The notes below the pieces were generated by a model, which saw only the letters and a program-made list of their open reading frames with translations, searched no databases and was not told the DNA's origin. Shown piece by piece: positions 33,565-45,849 of a stretch of 64,000 nt of DNA (positions within the stretch are counted from its first letter, which is position 1; each line of letters starts with the position of its first letter). The position numbers were made by a program, and so were the translations under genes. Location: the NCBI RefSeq assembly GCF_000283155.1, contig NW_004454217.1, positions 620,371-684,370 on the forward strand. The letters are read 5' to 3'. Origin of the DNA: Ceratotherium simum simum (taxonomy: Eukaryota; Chordata; Mammalia; Perissodactyla; Rhinocerotidae).

Positions 33565-34190
33565 GCCTGCGTTTTGAGGTACAAACCCTTAATAGTGGTC
33601 CATATCAAAAAAATATCTGACAGACTCAAGGTTCTTAAATAAATGAGGAAATAGATTTGCCCTCTTCCAAGTCTAATTACTACACAGGGCAGCAACCTAC
33701 CTAACCAGGCCTCCTAACTCATACATTCTCAATGGAGATGATGCGGCTCCCAGAGAATGAAAATTCATTTTGGGGATGGGGCAAAAAAACTTACTCTTTT
33801 TTGTGTAAGCACAGAGATACAGTATGTCTGTGATATTAAAATTTCATGGGTAGGAGATAAGGAAAAAAATGTCTAAAAGACTCCTGGTGGAGCAAAAGAA
33901 TAATGAAAAAAAGGTTAAGAAACATTGTCTGAGCTAAAGAGAAAATGCATATCACCTTTAAGTAAACGAAGACTTGAAGGCAGGTCTTCAAAGACAGGAA
34001 GATGAAGAGCACATTTCTTTGTACGAAAGAATTAGAATTTCATATACCACAGGTCCCATTCATCATGTCTCTGATGTAAAAATTCACAGTGGGCTACTCT
34101 CCCCAAACGCTAATATATGTACTTTAGGCAAACAGTGATGGTTCAGCCATCTTCTGCTTACAACATTCAAAGACTAAAGCACTCATTATA
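33565..34190. other. Intron 1 sequence without recognised features
   Basis: No repeat or gene recognised. Confidence 0.5.
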
Positions 34191-34194
34191 AACC

Positions 34195-34499
34195 TTCTGC
34201 TATAGACTGAATGTTTGTGTCCTCCCAAAATTCACATGTTAAATCCTAATGCCCAACGTGATGGTATTGGGAGGTGGGGCTTTGGGAGGTGATTTGGTCA
34301 TGAGGGAAGAGTCCTTATGAATGGGTTTAGTGCCCTCATAAAAGAGACCCACAGTGTAACCTCACTCCTGCCACAGGAGGTTATAGCAAGACGACGGCAG
34401 TTTAAGAACCAAGAAGCAGGTCCTTACCAAACACCAAATCTGCCAGCACATTGATCTTGGACTTTCCAGCCTCCAGAACTGTGAGAAATAAATGTTTGT
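34195..34499 (+). mobile_element. Solo LTR, MaLR-like (MLT1/MST group), left part
   Basis: 'tatagactgaatgtttgtgt', 'caaaattcacatgttaaatc', 'tattgggaggtggggctttg', 'gggaggtgatttggtcatga', 'tgccctcataaaagagaccc', 'atcttggactttccagcctc', 'cagaactgtgagaaataaat'. TATA-like and AATAAA signals of the LTR are still visible. No internal retroviral sequence is present. Subfamily tentative. Confidence 0.82.
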
Positions 34500-34716
34500 G
34501 GGCCGGCCCCGTGGCTTAGCGGTTAAGTGCGCGCGCTCCGCTGCTGGCGGCCCGGGTTCGGATCCCGGGCGTGCACCGACGCACCGCTTCTCCGGCCATG
34601 CTGCGGCCGCATCCCACATACAGCAACTAGAAGGCTGTGCAACTATGACATACAACTATCTACTGGGGCTTTGGGGTAAAAAATAAATAAATAAAATAAA
34701 ATAAAAAGAAAGAAAG
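34500..34716 (+). mobile_element. ERE-type SINE inserted in an LTR
   Basis: Near-consensus copy with head gggccggccccgtggcttag, intact B box (GGTTCGGATCCCGGG) and body ending 'tactggggctttgggg', then a taaataaa/gaaa tail. AAATGTTTGT is duplicated at 34490-34499 and 34717-34726. It split the LTR just after its AATAAA. Confidence 0.93.
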
Positions 34717-34726
34717 AAATGTTTGT

Positions 34727-34790
34727 TCTTTAAAAGAAGCCATCTAACCTATGGTAGCCTGTTTGGGCTGCTATAACAAAATAAGACACC
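34727..34790 (+). mobile_element. Same LTR, right part after the ERE
   Basis: 'tctttaaaagaagccatcta' and 'acctatggta' continue the LTR beyond the ERE. The next stretch ('gcctgtttgggctgctataa') looks like the LTR's own end in the inverted direction, so a small rearrangement may be present. Confidence 0.6.
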
Positions 34791-34794
34791 TTCA

Positions 34795-35985
34795 TTATTC
34801 AGAAATAACCTCTTTCTTACACAGATAAAAGATGCCCCTGGAAGACTGGCTCTAGTTTTATGAACACAGCTCTAGGGACAAATTTTCTTTTTTAACATGG
34901 GCAGGTTAAAGCAGGCTCTACTATTTGAGGGAGCAAAATCAACTCATTATAAAGGAAATTAATTATTTTAAAAGATTTCACTAGTGGAAAAATACACTGA
35001 CCATAGGTCATTTTATTTAAAACAATCTATTAAAAAGAATCCATCATTATGGCTTAAAAACTTATATTACACAGTATGACCAAGAATACATTTCTACAAC
35101 AAAGAAGACTATAATGTGGAGGGAAAACAGGGCATCTCTCTGAGCTCCCTCCATTTTACAGAGTAAACTGCACAAATAACAGCTAAATTATAAACAGGTT
35201 TATCATCTGACTGCCTTAAATGAAAGGAAAATTCTTAATATACTGCATAGAAATTTATTCTCATTTACTATTTGTACATTAAAATTTTAAACAAAGCACC
35301 TTATTTCTTTTCTCTGCCTACATATGACACCATCTAGATTCTAAATATAAATTTGCAAGCCTTAAAATTTTTTTAAACTAGCTTTATTTTGAAAACAGAT
35401 CTCAAAAGAAAGGTCAGCTTTTCCAATGTCTATAAGTCTCAAATCACCTAACTTGAATCAAACAAAAAACATTTTAAATAATTTCTACTAAATACACGGC
35501 TATCCTTGTATACTTGGCAGTTAAAGGCCATCCTTGTTTCTGTTCTCCTTACAGAGAGGAGCAATTAAAATTGAAATCATTAACTCAGTGCAGACCTAAC
35601 ACTGTGACCTTATGACCAATGTGGTGTTTCTAAGCCAATAACCATCTTGGTCTTACCTTTACTTCTAGATAGTTTTAAATTATTTTACAATCTAGGTCTA
35701 ATGGTACTGCTGCCAAAATGCCAATCCTGAATTTCAGTGAGTTTGGCATTTCACTGCCTTATTCTTTGTGAAATTTCTTAAGTCAGTATTGTGTATGCCC
35801 AAGTAACAGAGGAGCAATAATGTGCTTTCTATTTGGAAGCTGACATTTACTCCTAGAGCAGCCCAGTGCCAAAATTCTGTGCAAATCTCTCAAGTGAAAA
35901 TAGAATAACGATCAAATGAAAGAAAAATGTAAAACTGCACTGAAAAGCAACACTATACAAAATGATAAATGAAGCACACATGCAC
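34795..35985. other. Intron 1 sequence without recognised features
   Basis: Strongly AT-rich. No repeat or gene recognised. The stretch 36115-36955 is similar. Confidence 0.5.
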
Positions 35986-35989
35986 ACAC

Positions 35990-36110
35990 ACACAGAAAAC
36001 TCCTTGAGGGCCAGGATCCTCTTTGTTCTGTTTATCTTTATACCACCAGCACCAGCACCATGCTTAAACCATAGCAGGTGCTCAAAAACAACTGCGAAAT
36101 AAAATGGCAC
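35990..36110 (+). mobile_element. L2 3' end fragment
   Basis: 'ctccttgagggccaggatcc', 'cagcaccatgcttaaaccat' and 'agcaggtgctcaaaaacaac' follow the L2 3' UTR order. Confidence 0.75.
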
Positions 36111-36964
36111 GCAGCAGGCACAGTATCACTCCAAAGCAATCTAACTCTGAAACACAATGCTTCTTTCTGTCTGAATAGTATGCATCCTGGACCCCAATAA
36201 AAAGTACTCAACGTTATGTAAGGGGCAACCTTCTCTTCACTCAGATTCATTTAGCAAAGGATGAATTTTTGTTAAGAAATTTATTTTCAACTATTGCAAA
36301 ATAAGATGGGTCATATTTGGATAGGAATGGAGTAATCATGAATTTCACAATCTCATTTGAGATAAATAAACATATTTATTCTAATATGTAATATTTTAAG
36401 AATCATTTCCCTTTGCAAAGTGACCTAAATCCTAGGCTTGTCTAATAACACCCAAATTTACAAAGGTTTAAATATTATCAGTTAAATTTTCTCAGAGAGC
36501 AGTTCCAACAATTCTTACTGCTTGGATTAACACTTCGTGGCAAGCGTTTACCCTTTGTGTGCCTCGTAAATGTTTCCCAAACTCACTTAGAAATCTGTAA
36601 CCTCTCAAATAAACAAAATGAGTAAAGCTTGGCCTATGATACTTGAAAAGAAGTGACTTCAATTGCAGAAAAATCGTTCAATTACCGTTTTAACATGATC
36701 AAACGTCTATTACTAAAATTTGTTTAAACTTAATCAATCTGGCAAAAAATTTTTTAAACACCGTTTAACAATATATGCAGACTACAATTCACTAGAATTC
36801 TGCACATTATTCTTTAAAAGCGTGCTTCCAAAGGTGCTCGATATCAAACTTCGTAACAAAGGTCATTAAGTAAATGTGGAGATTCACTTTGGCTTTCTAG
36901 AATACTGAAACACTGATATACAAGAAAAATGAGCCACAGTGTTTAAAATATTGCCTTAAGTTTA

Positions 36965-37198
36965 TTTTTATTTTTTTTTTTAAACAATTTCTTTTTAAAG
37001 ATTTTATTTATTTATTTTTCCCCCAAAGCCCCAGTACATAGTTGTCTGTCATAGCTGCACATCCTTCTAGTTGCTGTATGTGGGATGCGGCCTCAACATG
37101 GCTGGAGGAGTGGTGCCTCGGCGCGCACCCGGGATCCGAACCCGGGCCGCCGGCAGCGGAGAGCACGCACTTAACCGCTAAGCCACGGGGCCGGCCCA
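36965..37198 (-). mobile_element. ERE-type SINE, 'acagcaactag' subfamily
   Basis: Complete minus-strand copy with tRNA-like head near 37198, intact B box (about 37130-37146) and an AT-rich tail at 36965-37018. TAAGTTTA flanks it at 36957-36964 and 37199-37206. Confidence 0.91.
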
Positions 37199-37209
37199 TA
37201 AGTTTAGAA

Positions 37210-38235
37210 CCACAGAGGAGCTCTCTGATTAACTAAGAGCATGCACCCGTCACAGGTGACCAGCCACAAGTAAGTATGTCTACCACAGGGCCAGACCACA
37301 ATCCACCGAACACTCCACCACACTCCTCAGAAAGGCACAGGATAAAGCACGGCCTATCCAAAGCCACAGGGCTATCGGCCTGCAGTTCAGATTTGCTTGG
37401 CTCCCACTCTATTGCTCAACTTATTACAAAATGAAAATAAGGGCTTAGCTGGTAAGGTCCTCAATCAGGTTCAAGAGCAAAGGAACGCAGCAACTTTCCC
37501 TGTTATAGGAAACAGGCTTAGAAAGGCTTGAAACAGGCTTAGAAGAACAACAACTAGAACATCCAGACCACTCTGAGTTTCTTTAAAAGCTCCCTGGTGA
37601 TGTGACTTTGGAAACTACATTTTTTAATTCCTTGCCTCACCAAAATCAAGCCTGTACTTTCATCTCCTTGAAATATGTTATTAATAAACCAGTTTCCTAC
37701 TTCCTAAAATATCTACATTACATGCACTTTGTTTTCCCAACTCCAAATGCTTTCAAAGAAGTTAGTTGCTTCTTTTGTCCAACTCAGCAACAGAGTGAAG
37801 AATGAACAGGATGGTAGGGCAGTTCAGAGAACTGGAGGGAACCAGATCCTGTTAGCATTCTCTGATTCAGCGCAGAGAGAAAATCAGGGGTTGGGCACCC
37901 CAGTGGTGCTGGATTTTTAGCCGTGTCCCAGTGAACTCGAATGCCATTAAATGCCAATCCCAACCCAAAAAGGATCCTACAGTCAAGGAAGGCTTTCTAA
38001 TCTCATTAGCAATAGAGCTGCTCTCTCTCAATAACTTGTGATTTTAAAGATAGGGACAACAGATAAAGGAGAACCGGGTCAGCCTGTCGAGGAAGGCTCT
38101 TCTGAAGCCTCCAGCCCCACCAGCCCAGGGCCTCCTGTTGGTTTGCTCTTGTCAGTATTTCTTCTTCATGGCATGTATCAACAGTGTTTAAATAATTACC
38201 TGTGTAATTTAATTATTTGTTAAATGACTCTCTCA
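37210..38235. other. Intron 1 sequence without recognised repeats
   Basis: Only the short direct repeat at 37510 stands out. No gene seen. The stretch 38355-38985 is likewise empty. Confidence 0.5.
37510..37544. repeat. Short direct repeat (period 21)
   Basis: AAACAGGCTTAGAA occurs at 37510-37523 and 37531-37544. Confidence 0.88.
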
Positions 38236-38239
38236 CCTT

Positions 38240-38350
38240 ATATTCTATACTTTCCATGAATTATTAGGCATTTCTCTTTTTCATCAATGTATCCCTAGAT
38301 ACAATGCCTACCATATAGTACACAATAGGTAAACATTTAATGAATAAACT
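38240..38350 (+). mobile_element. L2 3' end fragment
   Basis: 'tgtatccctagatacaatgc' and 'catatagtacacaataggta', then 'aacatttaatgaataaact', match the L2 terminus in decayed form. Confidence 0.68.
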
Positions 38351-38989
38351 TTATAATTAAAAATTTCTATCTTCCCAAAGTATTATAAGCACTCTCCCTA
38401 CCAAATCTGCCATATCAAGAAGAAAAATTTTCCAGTTTACCCAATGGTAAATTTGTTCAAATGTAAGCTGTAAATAGTAAACAAACAAAAACTGAAATAA
38501 ACCCCTAAATGGCCAAGAATTATCTACATTTTACGTGTTTTTACCGTATTTATCACATCAGAATTTTTTACTTCCCTCAATGACCAAAGAAAAAACTTAA
38601 AATTTCTGTCTAAATTACAGAGGCTAATTTCCCAAGTCCAATTTTCATTGGGGCTGAATAGCCATACTCAAAGGGTGCTGACTCAAAGATCACAGGGTGG
38701 TGGGGCAGATTCACAACACAGGGCCCAGGTCCAGGCGACACCTCCTCACTACCTCAGAAAGCACACTTAGCACAGGGGAGGACCCTGGACCGAGAAGAGA
38801 CTCAGAATTGTTCAAGAACCCACGCAGTCCTACATTTAGGTTTTTAAAGTACCCAAGGTTAGGTGAAAACTGATAGCAGTCCAAAGAAGATGTTGTAAGC
38901 TCAGTATCAAACACCAGCAGAAGGCAGCACGATCTAGATGGCTTTGCTGTCAGAAATCAAGTAATCATCCCAGGGTACTGACCAACCCA

Positions 38990-39395
38990 AGAGTGTCCAG
39001 AAGGGGGCAGCCAGGCTGTAAGACACCTGGGAGTCCCACCCAGGAGCTAGGACTTCACAGGGGAAAAAAATCTTAAAGGGACACTTGGCAACTATCTTCA
39101 AGTAGCTTCAGAAGCCCTCATGTGGGCACAGGCACAGACTCTTTGGCAGGCAGGGAGCAACAAATTCATAGTGACTCAGGGTTAGAAGGAGCTTTCTAAC
39201 AACTAGAGCTCTCCAAAAACGCAGAGGGCTGGCCGGAGAGCAGGGAGTTCACCATATCACCAGAGGTTCACATGTGGTGGGGAAGTAACACTTGACAGGG
39301 CAGTTACAGAGGGGACCAAGTACTATGTGGGAAGCTGTGCTGCATGAATTCTAAGATCCCTTCCAACTAAGAGGCCTCTAAGATTTGGTTAACCA
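38990..39395 (+). mobile_element. CR1/L3-like 3' end
   Basis: The segment ends 'gaattctaagatcccttcca' then 'actaagaggcctctaagatt', the common end pattern of L3/CR1-type elements. The body is too diverged to follow, so limits are guesses. Confidence 0.5.
38997..39010 (+). promoter_or_regulatory. CTCF-like motif (weaker)
   Basis: CCAGAAGGGGGCAG fits the CTCF core except for A at the Y position. It lies at the start of a diverged L3-like stretch. Confidence 0.3.
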
Positions 39396-39858
39396 CAAAG
39401 TATTTGCCATTCTTGTGATCATACACTGTAGTAACACTCAAAACTTGGTTCCCAAGGTATGCACGATACTCTCTTCAATGAGGCTCAAGATATTTCAAAA
39501 GAATGTCTTTTCCATTCCTATTTTTAACTGAATCTCGTTTACTTTAATTGTAACCATTCCTTGTAGGGGTGTTTTCATATTAAGAAAATATTTGCATTCT
39601 CTTTAAAACAAAAGTATTCTTCTGCAAACACTTATAAACATCTTCACTGGGTTTCACAACCACACTGAAAAAATGGGTAAAAAATTTTGAAAACAGCATT
39701 TACATTTTGATGAAAACATTCATTTTAAGGGCACCACTGGAAACATTTATCATTAAAACAATTATTTTATTAGGCAATTTTATACTTTTTTAATATCATA
39801 ATGTACCAAGTAAAACATATGTTCATTAAAAAAAACTTTTGATTAGAAAATACTGCCT

Positions 39859-39887
39859 CTCACAAAAAAAAAAAAAAAAAGAAAGAA
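39859..39887 (+). mobile_element. Poly(A)-only retro-insertion flanked by target duplication
   Basis: AGAAAATACTGCCT occurs at 39845-39858 and again at 39888-39901. Between the copies lie only CTCAC, seventeen A and GAAAGAA. This is the footprint of an L1-machinery insertion truncated almost to its tail. The CTCAC before the A run resembles the 'tcctcac(A)n' end of one ERE subfamily, so an extreme 5'-truncated ERE is the likely source. Confidence 0.75.
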
Positions 39888-39904
39888 AGAAAATACTGCC
39901 TATG

Positions 39905-42900
39905 CTGGTGTGACATCTCTCACCCAGGGCATATTACTGAGTCTGAGATTTTGTCCTTCACGAAAGGTGAAGACATTCCTGCTACCTAAATAAATGTGAA
40001 AATGCAAAAAGGTTTTATTTAAGAATGTCAGAATATAAAACTGCCTGTGCTTCACAAGTCCTTTGTTTATACTGCTTAAATGAAAATGTCTCTTTGCTTC
40101 TTTAATTTGGGGGGTTGCATTTCAAGGAGTTTCCCTAAGAAATTACTCTGTGATCCTCCTGATCAGAGTTTTGCTCTAAGGGAGGGGATCTGAACTCATC
40201 AGTCCCCCCTAGTGTACTTAAAAGTCAATGCACACATATCCAGCATCAGTCATTTGCAGGGAAGTCCAGACATAATGAGGGGGATACTCTGAGGATGAGT
40301 TGCTAACAAACCAAATCAAACCACCAAGGTATCACAGCAGCTGTAGAATTTTTTTTCTTATGGCTATTTTAAATGCAGTTTCCAGAAGTGTCCTTATCTC
40401 ACCCATGTTCTATAGGCTGATCATGATAGCACCAACACGTTTCTGAAAAAAGTGAACTGATACATTTGGAAGCATCAACAAAGTATGGGAAAGCCACTCA
40501 CTGTAACCACACTCAGCTATGGGATAATGAAGAGTTAGACATTTAGCAGTTCCTCCGCCACGAATGGGTTGGTTTTGCTTTTTGATGACAGGCATATGTT
40601 TTTGATATTGCTGTGTTGCTCAAAAAGAGTTGATATGTTCAAAGACTAGAAAGGAAAGACCTGTTTGTGAGACCAGTGATGAGAGCATAGATCAAAATGG
40701 TGACCTACAAGAATGGTCATTTTTCATGCTTATGGAGATTTCTTGCATCTAAGCCTGTGATACTTTTAAATTCAGCTAAAACCCTCAGATCCTCCAGGGA
40801 GGGAGTGGGCAGCCAGTGTCAAAGAGATTTCTCTGAAACACATTTTGTCCCACACTGGGCCTGCAGGAGGACAACAGATAGGGTGCTGGCCTTCTTAGTT
40901 TGCTCTGACTGCAAAGGCACTAACCAGGTGAGCCAAGAGACCCCTCACATTGCCTCGTCTTCTGAGAACAGAAAGGTAGCCACTGGCTTATAGAGTGTGC
41001 TGAAAGACTGGCCAAGTTCCCATGAGATCATTTTCCTATCTCCAAATGGAGCATGCCAAGAAACCACGTATAATACATCAGAATGGAGTCTCAGTCTTGG
41101 AGGCAGGTGAGACTGGATGAGCAGGGTCCAAAAATATCTTTTTTTTAACATTAATAAGCTCAACAGAGTAAGCTCCACACAGGAAAAGGATTTCTTTTAA
41201 CTTAGGGATCAATGACCAAAAACTAAGAATGTACCCAGTTGTTAAAAACCACTCAGTGTAAAATCCAGAGTGACTGCTGTTTCAAGAAAGATGCCAGCTG
41301 CACAGGCAGGCAGTATCAGCCCTCTTCTTTCCTCATGACCAGAGGGAACATGGCAATGACTTAAAGTGCATTCTCCTCTGAGGTGAGCTGGCTGATATGT
41401 TAGCTCAGGAGTCTGAACAGAGCTCCCTCTTGACTCTTAAGGTGGCAAAGTCAACAAGTGCTGGCCCTCTTCAACCAGACTACTCACTACTCACACATTC
41501 TCCAGGAACCTCCCTCTAGAAGTTCCAGAAAGTTCCTGCTAACCAGCCCAACAGGCTTTATAAAAGAGAGATGAGGAGCCCCCCCCCGCTTGCTTTCAGC
41601 GTACATTCCAAAAAGGAAAAAAACAAACACAGCAAAGCCAGAGTTTGCCCTTGGTTGTGCATTGAGATAGATTTTTCATTGACACATCTCTGTCTGACTT
41701 GAGGCCAAGTACGTTAATCTTTCCCTACGTACAGAACCTTGCAGGAAAAGCAGGCAGGGAGCTGTCACCCACGCATACATATCCCAGCCTCAAAAGGTAT
41801 TCTCTGAAGTAAATAATTTATTTCACTTCCTCTAAATGGCAGGACGTATCCTTCACCTCTGCTGTGGCTCTATTGCCAGAAACAGACAGTGATGTCAGGA
41901 GCAGCCTTCTCTGATGTAAACCAACTCCTCACAGAGGAGGGGGTGGGCAGGTAAAGCCAGACCACTCCATCAGCCTGACCATGCCACAGCGCTCAACAGA
42001 GGCCAGCTGCCCACTACAGGTCTACGTTCCTTAGGTCATTGTAATGGGCTCCTGACAAGAGCAACAAACCTTCACCATCAGCTTCCAGAAGACAGCAGGA
42101 GTGAGGCCTTTGAGGCCAGAAATCTGAAAATCACCAGCTTCCCAGTCACAGCCACAGTCTCACACTGGGAGGTGGGTGTGTCATTTCAGAGGCCAGTGAG
42201 TGTTTAGATAAGAGATGAGAGAATTCTCTGATTGACATCCTGAAAAGAAAAGTACACACAATTTTCTCTTCTTCATTTCTCCGACTTCTACATATGGAAA
42301 CAGATGCTGTCCTATTACAAGAATAAACGGCAGGTCTGGAAATGAACCAAAGCCCTTTAATCCAGTCTTGATTTACAATGCAAATGTTTTTCTACCAAAT
42401 GTGCCAAAATATGCTAATGATTACCTGGAGCTGTAAATACTTAACAAAAATGTGATCAAACTTTTCTCAAGCAAAGTCTCTGCACATAAGTTACTCCATA
42501 TCCCTGCTTCTTTTTCCCTCACAACTCCCAGCCCCGCTCCTTTGTGTTCTCCTCTCCTCAGAGGCTTCACCCCCAGGCGGGGGTGTCCCACAGGTGCCCA
42601 GTGCAGGGGTGGGGAGTGAACCAGGTTACCACCGTCCAGTGCACAGCTGCAGCGCCAAGGAATGGCCAGGGCTAGTGCACGGGTAAGGCTTTTAGACAAA
42701 GCCTCTGACAGGAGAAGAGCTGGAACAGACCAACTCAGTCCACGCGGTCCAACCCCTCTTTTCGGATATTACAGATCTGCACCCTGCTGTCAAGCCAGGT
42801 TACCATTTAATTGGTTTAAATTATCCCTAATGGATACACATAGCATTAGAAATTGTCAGTTACACCAAACACTGTGTCTAAATAATATGTACTGTCCCCT

Positions 42901-43210
42901 AAAAGGGGAGAAAGAGGCTTCTAAGATATGCAGAGGTGACCAGCTATTCGAAAGGCTCTTCTGTGATCAACAGCAACTGGTCTGGAAGCTGCCATTTCAT
43001 TTAGCTAATTACAAACCTATTTGTTTCTGTAAAAAAATAGGAGCAGCTGAGGCTGTTTATCATCCTCTCACTGAGGAAGGCAGCAGCTCTGGTGGGAAAA
43101 GGAGGGCAGTTGCACATGGGTGAAAAGGACAGGGAGAGCAAGGCTCCATCCTCCTCACTGGGGTCCCACTCTCTGCAGCCTCCTGGCCTGCCTCTCCACA
43201 AAGTAGTTTG
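39905..43210. other. Longest stretch of intron 1 without recognised repeats
   Basis: About 3.3 kb with no repeat I can name and several frames (40697-40993, 42421-42699, 42662-43123) that lack domains. The scarcity of repeats could reflect selection, but I cannot test conservation here. Confidence 0.5.
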
Positions 43211-43214
43211 AGGC

Positions 43215-43386
43215 CTCTTGTGAGAAGACCACCAGAGATCTGGAATCAGAGACTCTGACATCCCTTCTAGACACCAGATGTCCCAGATTCCGGTCAGTCC
43301 CAGCGGAGGACTTGGGACAGGTCACCTAGAGGCTCAGGGCCTCAGTTTCCTCATCTGTCAAGAGAGAAGAGTCAACTTGAACAGCA
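43215..43386 (+). mobile_element. MIR SINE
   Basis: 'gatctggaatcagagactct', 'cttgggacaggtcacctaga' and 'ctcagtttcctcatctgtca' follow MIR order. Confidence 0.75.
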
Positions 43387-43387
43387 G

Positions 43388-43500
43388 TTCCCAGCCCTAG
43401 CCGCACGTCACAATCACTTGGGGCGATTCTCTGATTTAATGAGGCTTAGGTGTGGGCGAGGCGGGCATGAGGATCTTCAAAACTAAGGGCTGAGAACTTG
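43388..43500 (+). mobile_element. MER5-like hAT fragment
   Basis: 'cagttcccagccctagccgc ... gtcacaatcacttggggcga' is a decayed MER5 left half. It abuts a MIR. Confidence 0.65.
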
Positions 43501-43504
43501 ATCA

Positions 43505-45185
43505 ACTAGAGCCCCTTGCACCTTAAACAAAACAAAAAACGTCCTAAGCCCCAAATACCAATGAATTCATCTGCATCCCTCCTCCGTTAGTGTGGTGGAT
43601 GGGACGAAAAAGGTGAGCTCATCACTCAGCAGGGCAAGCCTCTCAAAGGAAGGGGCACCTCCAGCTGGCCTGGCCCTGACAACACTTGATGAACACTGAG
43701 GCTGCAGACTACCTGATGATCTAGAAGTTTCCACTCAGCTCTGAAATTTGGACACTGTATTTGGGATTTAGATTTTCTTCTCTCTGCTGCCCGAAACAAG
43801 TCTCACAGTAAAATATCTTAAACGAAAATTTTGTGGTTATTTAAAATAAGTCTTCAGCTAACAAATAAGACTACTTACCATTGTTTTCTTTTTAAACAGT
43901 GAAAAACTGCCTAAAATACTCGTTCATTTCCTCACTTTTAGTGGATTACAGACCACAGAAAAAGCACAAAACAAATCCTAAGAAATGAACAAATAACATA
44001 ACAAAAAGTGAAAAGAATTATAATACCAAGATGCCAAAAATACTGATTACATTTCAATTACTACTTGTGCTTTCATCTGGAAAACATATCCTCTGTTGGA
44101 AAGTACCCAGTATTACAGCTGCGTTGCTTCTTCCACTTTCACAAACACTCTAAAAAGTTAGCCAAAACTCTGTTGGCTGACATCCAGGGTTTTATTATTA
44201 TGTACGATTAGTTCGTAGTGAGAAATGCGGGCTAAGGAAGGGAGAAAGTGAAGTAACAGGGGCTTCATAATCATGTGCAGATGGGAAAGTTCCTGAAGCT
44301 TTATCTGCCAGAAAATGCCTCCCATATCACTTCTATTACCTGTAGCCTTGATTAATTTAATTAGATAATTACAAACGCTGTGTTTTTAGGACATCATTTA
44401 GAAACTTAACTTTAAACGATTTTTCTTATCTCAGTGGCTAAGCCATGCTCACATTTTAATATTTTTCATATGTAGAGCAATCTGGCAGATTCTCTCCCCC
44501 TCCCGCCGCCCCCTCCCGCCGCTCTTTAGCAAGTGTTGAAAGCAAATCAAAGGGCAAACCACCAGTCACCTTCCTTCATTATATCCATTTCTTGTCAAAT
44601 CAATTATGGTTCAAAAGCTTCTCACTCTCAGTACTTCATAACTGTCAAGGCTTATATATATAAATTTTTTAAAGTTTACACAAACCAAATGGAGTAGTAT
44701 GGTCCGACGCAGACTTTTCAATTTCATGAGTCTATAAAGTTAAACAAACAAAAAAATGGAGGGACCAACATGGGTTTCCAACCTTTATTTTGTTAAGGAG
44801 TAAAAATTAAAACAAACACAAAAAGCTACTATCTAATATTGCCACTATTTTATAATGGGAGAAGGATCATCATCATCTCAGAATTGAAAGATCAATCCTT
44901 TGCAGAAGAGGACAAATAGTAATCTTACACGAAGGCTTCTGAAGTGGGCAGTGAGAGCCTCAGGACACACGTGACCCATAAGTGCAAAGGGAAAGTGTGA
45001 GCTAGTAGTCAGGAGACAAAATGGATGTCTCAGCTAGCTGACCAGGGGCAGGCAGAAAGTTCCTCTGGGTTTCTGGGCCTACACCTGAACATTTACCCTA
45101 CTTCTAAAATCCCTTCCTGTCCTAAAGTTCCATAACCATCAGATGAGAAAACTGTGCTAGAGTGTTAGCTATTTTATGAGGATAA
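43505..45185. other. Intron 1 sequence with a short GC-rich patch
   Basis: 44495-44522 is a C-rich patch (CCCTCCCGCCGC twice). It is too short and CpG-poor around it to be a promoter island. Nothing else recognised. Confidence 0.5.
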
Positions 45186-45189
45186 GAGA

Positions 45190-45292
45190 TAAGATCCAAG
45201 TCTCTTATTCACCACCACATGTACCTCCAGCACCCAGCACTGCACTTGGCACAAAGTCCAGGCTCCACAAATATTTACTGAATAAATGACTT
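45190..45292 (+). mobile_element. L2 3' end fragment
   Basis: 'gtacctccagcacccagcac ... cttggcacaaagtccaggct' followed by 'aatatttactgaataaatga' matches the L2 3' end. Confidence 0.75.
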
Positions 45293-45429
45293 TTCTGATC
45301 TCCACAGTATTTAAGGGATGTTAAGAAAAACGCATTGATGATTGATGTATGGGGGCTTCCTGAAAGAAAACACAACATGGATCTGACTTTAATTTTTAAT
45401 TTTATGAATATATGTATATTTGCATTGTT

Positions 45430-45655
45430 TAACAAACATTTATAAAGCTCTATGAGCCAGGCCTACGCCCTTTATAAATATTAACTCATCTAATCCTCAA
45501 AATAACCTTTTTGAGGTAGGCACTATTATCTTTTGTATTTTACAGATGAGAAAACTGTGGCACAGAGTGGTTAAGGAACTTCCCCAAGGTCAAAGAGGTA
45601 AAGTTAGTGGAGTTGGATTTGAACCCAAGCTGTCTAGCTTCTCAGTCTATCCTAT
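45430..45655 (-). mobile_element. MIR SINE, long copy
   Basis: 'ctctatgagccaggcctacg', 'atcctcaaaataaccttttt', 'tacagatgagaaaactgtgg', 'gaggtaaagttagtggagtt' and 'ggatttgaacccaagctgtc' follow MIR in reverse. Confidence 0.88.
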
Positions 45656-45845
45656 GCTGCCCAACACAGTTGCCACGAGCCACATGCGGCTAGTTAAATT
45701 TAAATGAATTAAAGTTAAATAAAATTTAAAATTCAGCTCCTCAATGTACTAGCCATATGCACTCAGAAGCCACATGTGGCTCATGGCAACTGTACACCAC
45801 AGACAGAGAACATTTCCATCATCGTAGAAAGCCCCACTGGTCTAC
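45655..45845 (-). mobile_element. Same MITE family, copy 2
   Basis: Read in reverse it shows 'gatgatggaaatgttctctg', 'agttgccatgagccacatgt', 'ggcttctgagtgcatatggc', and a t/a-rich middle, the same order as the copies at 19300 and 56155. Confidence 0.72.
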
Positions 45846-45849
45846 GCTC

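Noticed and set aside
34500..34575. tRNA genes at ERE heads (this and the other ERE copies)
   Set aside because: A and B box-like sequences are present, but each is the head of a SINE with body, tail and target duplication. There is no separate tRNA fold or terminator.
42662..43123. 153-residue open frame
   Set aside because: No recognisable domain, antisense to the host gene, and overlapped by frames on the other strand. A chance frame is the simplest reading.
44495..44522. GC-rich patch as a promoter
   Set aside because: Under 30 bp, C-rich rather than CpG-rich, and in AT-rich surroundings.
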